From Bradyrhizobium semiaridum (GTDB taxonomy: Bacteria; Pseudomonadota; Alphaproteobacteria; Rhizobiales; Xanthobacteraceae), in assembly GCF_020329505.1 (NCBI RefSeq), contig NZ_JAGKJJ010000012.1, positions 124,001-188,000 on the forward strand: a stretch of 64,000 nucleotides of DNA, in the 5' to 3' direction. This document shows positions 62,110-64,000 of the stretch, piece after piece (the stretch's first letter is position 1; each line of letters starts with the position of its first letter). A program made the position numbers and the translations under genes. The notes beneath the pieces are model-generated. The model ran no database searches, was not told where the DNA came from, and saw only the letters and a list, made by a program, of their open reading frames with translations.

Positions 62110-62340
62110 GGGAGCCAATATGTGGCTGCGAACCTGCTGCGCTCCCTCCCCCCTTGCGGGGCAGGGCGGGGGAAAGGGGTGGCTCCGGACGAGATGAATC
62201 AGGAGAGCGTTGCTCCGCCAATCCCGGGCGCTGATCGACGGACACATCGAGAGGGCACGTCGTGTGGCACCCCTCGCCCTGACCTCGAGAGCGAGCTTCG
62301 CTCGCCTCGGACCCCGCAAGGGGGGAGGGGACGGTGAGAC
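62110..62340. repeat. Long inverted repeat region between ccmA and ccmB
   Basis: CTCCCTCCCCCCTTGCGGGG and GCAAGGGGGGAGGGGACGG are inverted, with further pairs such as GGCGGGG and CTCGAGAGCGAGCTTCGCTC. It separates ccmA and ccmB, which usually adjoin in this cluster. Related to 59593-59780. Confidence 0.75.
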
Positions 62341-62370
62341 TTGCGCATGACGGCAAGAAGGGGAGCGCGG

Positions 62371-62973
62371 TCATGCCGCGCCTCCCATCCGCAATTCGCG
62401 CGCATCGAGCCCGAGCGGTAGATGGGTCGCCGCAATCACGATGCCGCCGCCGGCGAGATGCTCTCGCATCAATCCGACGAACAGCGCTTGGCCGGCCGCA
62501 TCGAGCGCCGATGTCGGCTCGTCCAGCAGCCAGACCGGCCGCCGCACCGAGAGCAGGCGCGCGATCGAGAGGCGGCGGCGCTGGCCGGCGGAGAGATAGG
62601 CGGCCGGCAGATGCGTGGCGTGGTCGAGCGCCACGGCCGCCAGGCATCCGGCCGTGTCCTTCGGCTCGCCGCCGAGGAATTCGTGCCAGAACGACAGATT
62701 CTCCAGCACGGAAAGTGCCGGCTTCAGCGCGTCGCGATGGCCGAGATAATGGGCCTGTTCGGGCAGGCTCAGCTCGGCATCGCCGCCGTCGAGCGCAACC
62801 AGTCCCTCGGCCGGCACCAGCAGCCCGGCGATCACCCGCAAGAGCGAGGTCTTGCCCGCGCCGTTGGGGCCGGTGATGGCGAGCGCCTCGCCCGAGACGG
62901 CCGCAAAATCCAGCCCGGAAAACACCTCGCGCCCGCCGCGCACGCATTTCAGATTTTGCCCCGAGAGCCGCAT
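62371..62973 (-). CDS. ccmA: Haem exporter ATP-binding protein CcmA
   Basis: A 200-residue ABC ATPase. Walker [13 protein letters not shown] (about residues 36-47), signature [15 protein letters not shown] (about 130-144), Walker [14 protein letters not shown] (about 149-161), and H-loop ATHLPLG. It powers release of haem-loaded CcmE with CcmB. First gene of the ccm cluster on the minus strand and divergent from acnA. The start at 62973 ([10 protein letters not shown]) is preferred over 63048. Confidence 0.96.
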   Translation of the reverse strand: MRLSGQNLKCVRGGREVFSGLDFAAVSGEALAITGPNGAGKTSLLRVIAGLLVPAEGLVALDGGDAELSLPEQAHYLGHRDALKPALSVLENLSFWHEFLGGEPKDTAGCLAAVALDHATHLPAAYLSAGQRRRLSIARLLSVRRPVWLLDEPTSALDAAGQALFVGLMREHLAGGGIVIAATHLPLGLDARELRMGGAA

Positions 62974-63068
62974 GCTTCTCCTTGTCACAGCCCTCTGAAA
63001 TGTTTCGCTACCGCGTGAGAATTTTTGGGTCGCGCAACGCTGGCGCACGCTCGTCGGTGTGGCGGCGC

Positions 63069-63087
63069 TTCTAGAAAGGTTCTATAA
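63069..63087. promoter_or_regulatory. Irr/ICE-like inverted repeat upstream of acnA
   Basis: TTCTAGAA-AGG-TTCTATAA: the core TAGAA-AGG-TTCTA is a perfect inverted repeat (63072-63084). It resembles the rhizobial iron control element of TTTAGAA/TTCTAAA half-sites. It lies between the divergent ccmA and acnA starts, 124 bases before acnA. A role in iron control of aconitase is plausible; it is not proven. Confidence 0.45.
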
Positions 63088-63211
63088 GCCCGGAACTTGA
63101 TGCAGCACACAATCGGCGGCCGCAAGCCACCCAGGCTTGTCCATCTAGCCAGCGCGCCACCGGTGTTTAGCTACCCTTTCGGGGTATAAACTAAGAATTG
63201 GGATTCCTCGC

Positions 63212-64000
63212 ATGACCTCGCTCGACAGCTTCAAATGCCGCAAGACCTTGAAGGTCGGTGGCAAATCCTACGTCTATTACAGCCTGCCGCAGGCAGAGAA
63301 GAACGGACTGAAGGGCATTTCGAAGCTGCCATATTCGATGAAGGTTCTGCTGGAGAACCTGCTGCGCAACGAAGACGGCCGCACCGTCAAGAAGGACGAC
63401 ATCGTCGCGGTGTCGAAGTGGCTGAAGAAGCGCCAGCTCGAGCATGAAATCGCCTTCCGCCCGGCCCGCGTGCTGATGCAGGACTTCACCGGCGTGCCGG
63501 CGGTGGTCGATCTCGCCGCGATGCGCAACGCGATGCAGAATCTCGGCGGTGATGCCGAGAAGATCAACCCGCTGGTGCCGGTCGATCTCGTCATCGACCA
63601 CTCGGTCATCGTCAACTTCTTCGGTGACAACAAGGCGTTCGGCAAGAACGTGGTCGAGGAATACAAGCAGAACCAGGAGCGCTACGAGTTCCTGAAGTGG
63701 GGCCAGAAGGCGTTCTCGAACTTCTCGGTGGTGCCGCCCGGCACCGGCATCTGCCACCAGGTCAATCTCGAATATCTCGCGCAGACAGTGTGGACCAAGA
63801 AGGAGAAGATGACGGTCGGCCGGAAGACCGGCACCTTCGAGGTCGCCTATCCGGATTCGCTGGTCGGCACCGATTCGCACACCACCATGGTCAACGGCCT
63901 CGCCGTGCTCGGCTGGGGCGTCGGCGGCATCGAGGCGGAAGCCTGCATGCTCGGCCAGCCGCTGTCGATGCTGCTGCCGGAGGTCGTCGGCTTCAAGCTG
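63212..64000 (+). CDS. acnA: Aconitate hydratase A, N-terminal part (cut by window edge)
   Basis: Citrate to isocitrate isomerase of the citric acid cycle, carrying a [4Fe-4S] cluster. The frame runs from ATG 63212 to the window end without a stop: 263 codons. [25 protein letters not shown] is the usual AcnA start. [50 protein letters not shown] and [15 protein letters not shown] and [26 protein letters not shown] are family blocks. The cluster cysteines lie beyond the edge. Divergent from ccmA with an iron-box-like repeat between. Confidence 0.95.
   Translation, partial: MTSLDSFKCRKTLKVGGKSYVYYSLPQAEKNGLKGISKLPYSMKVLLENLLRNEDGRTVKKDDIVAVSKWLKKRQLEHEIAFRPARVLMQDFTGVPAVVDLAAMRNAMQNLGGDAEKINPLVPVDLVIDHSVIVNFFGDNKAFGKNVVEEYKQNQERYEFLKWGQKAFSNFSVVPPGTGICHQVNLEYLAQTVWTKKEKMTVGRKTGTFEVAYPDSLVGTDSHTTMVNGLAVLGWGVGGIEAEACMLGQPLSMLLPEVVGFKL

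Overview
The window is a stretch of chromosome from an alphaproteobacterium, very probably Bradyrhizobium or a close relative in the Nitrobacteraceae. The evidence is the very high G+C content with G/C at most third codon positions, MatB, argininosuccinate synthase and FeoB sequences of the Rhizobiales type, the order sdhC-sdhD-sdhA-sdhB, a ccm cytochrome c maturation cluster next to aconitase, and many short palindromic intergenic repeats of the kind that litter Bradyrhizobium and Rhodopseudomonas genomes. No rRNA, tRNA, CRISPR array, prophage or insertion sequence was seen. Most genes are core metabolism, so this is not an obvious genomic island.

Layout. Bases 1-6200 hold the end of rlmN, a small membrane protein, a PAP2 phosphatase, argG, a TetR/SnoaL-like divergent pair with two tandem operators, and an exported alkaline phosphatase. 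Bases 6300-15700 hold a proline-rich OmpA-like protein, a small proline-rich protein, a VOC protein, an FkbM methyltransferase, an SbmA/ABCD-type ABC transporter, an SRPBCC protein and a hybrid histidine kinase. Bases 15900-21900 hold feoAB behind an Irr-box-like site, and the sdhCDAB operon. Bases 21900-32400 hold a LysR regulator, a TauE-type exporter, a low-G+C orphan gene, malonyl-CoA synthetase matB, an SDR, two MFS transporters, and a fasciclin-domain protein next to a cytochrome b/molybdopterin-oxidoreductase operon. Bases 32600-45600 carry leuB, asd, leuD and leuC interspersed with a carbonic anhydrase, a CoA-ester lyase, a glycosyltransferase-like protein, and a cluster of small exported His/Gly/Tyr-rich proteins.

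Bases 45500-50700 are the translation and secretion block ffh-rpsP-rimM-trmD-rplS, broken by one dehydrogenase gene. Bases 51000-59600 hold a metallo-beta-lactamase-fold protein, SIMPL and GyrI-like proteins, dapF-mtaB, a DUF2336 protein, an RluA-type pseudouridine synthase, ftsY and yciB. Bases 59700-64000 hold ccmG-ccmD-ccmC-ccmB-ccmA on the minus strand and the start of acnA.

Functional themes are amino-acid biosynthesis (arg, leu, and asd/dapF for lysine and cell wall), respiratory metabolism (sdh, acnA, ccm), iron supply (feoAB), co-translational membrane targeting (ffh and ftsY) and envelope proteins. The signals I judge worth following are: the shared-motif family of exported His/Gly-rich proteins; two sigma-ECF-like promoters in front of the fasciclin gene and the cytochrome b/Moco operon; Irr-box-like sites at feoA and acnA; the tandem TetR operators; the low-G+C orphan; and the dehydrogenase inserted in the ribosomal operon. 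I did not find a clearly new defence or mobile system. All functional calls come from reading motifs; no database search was run.
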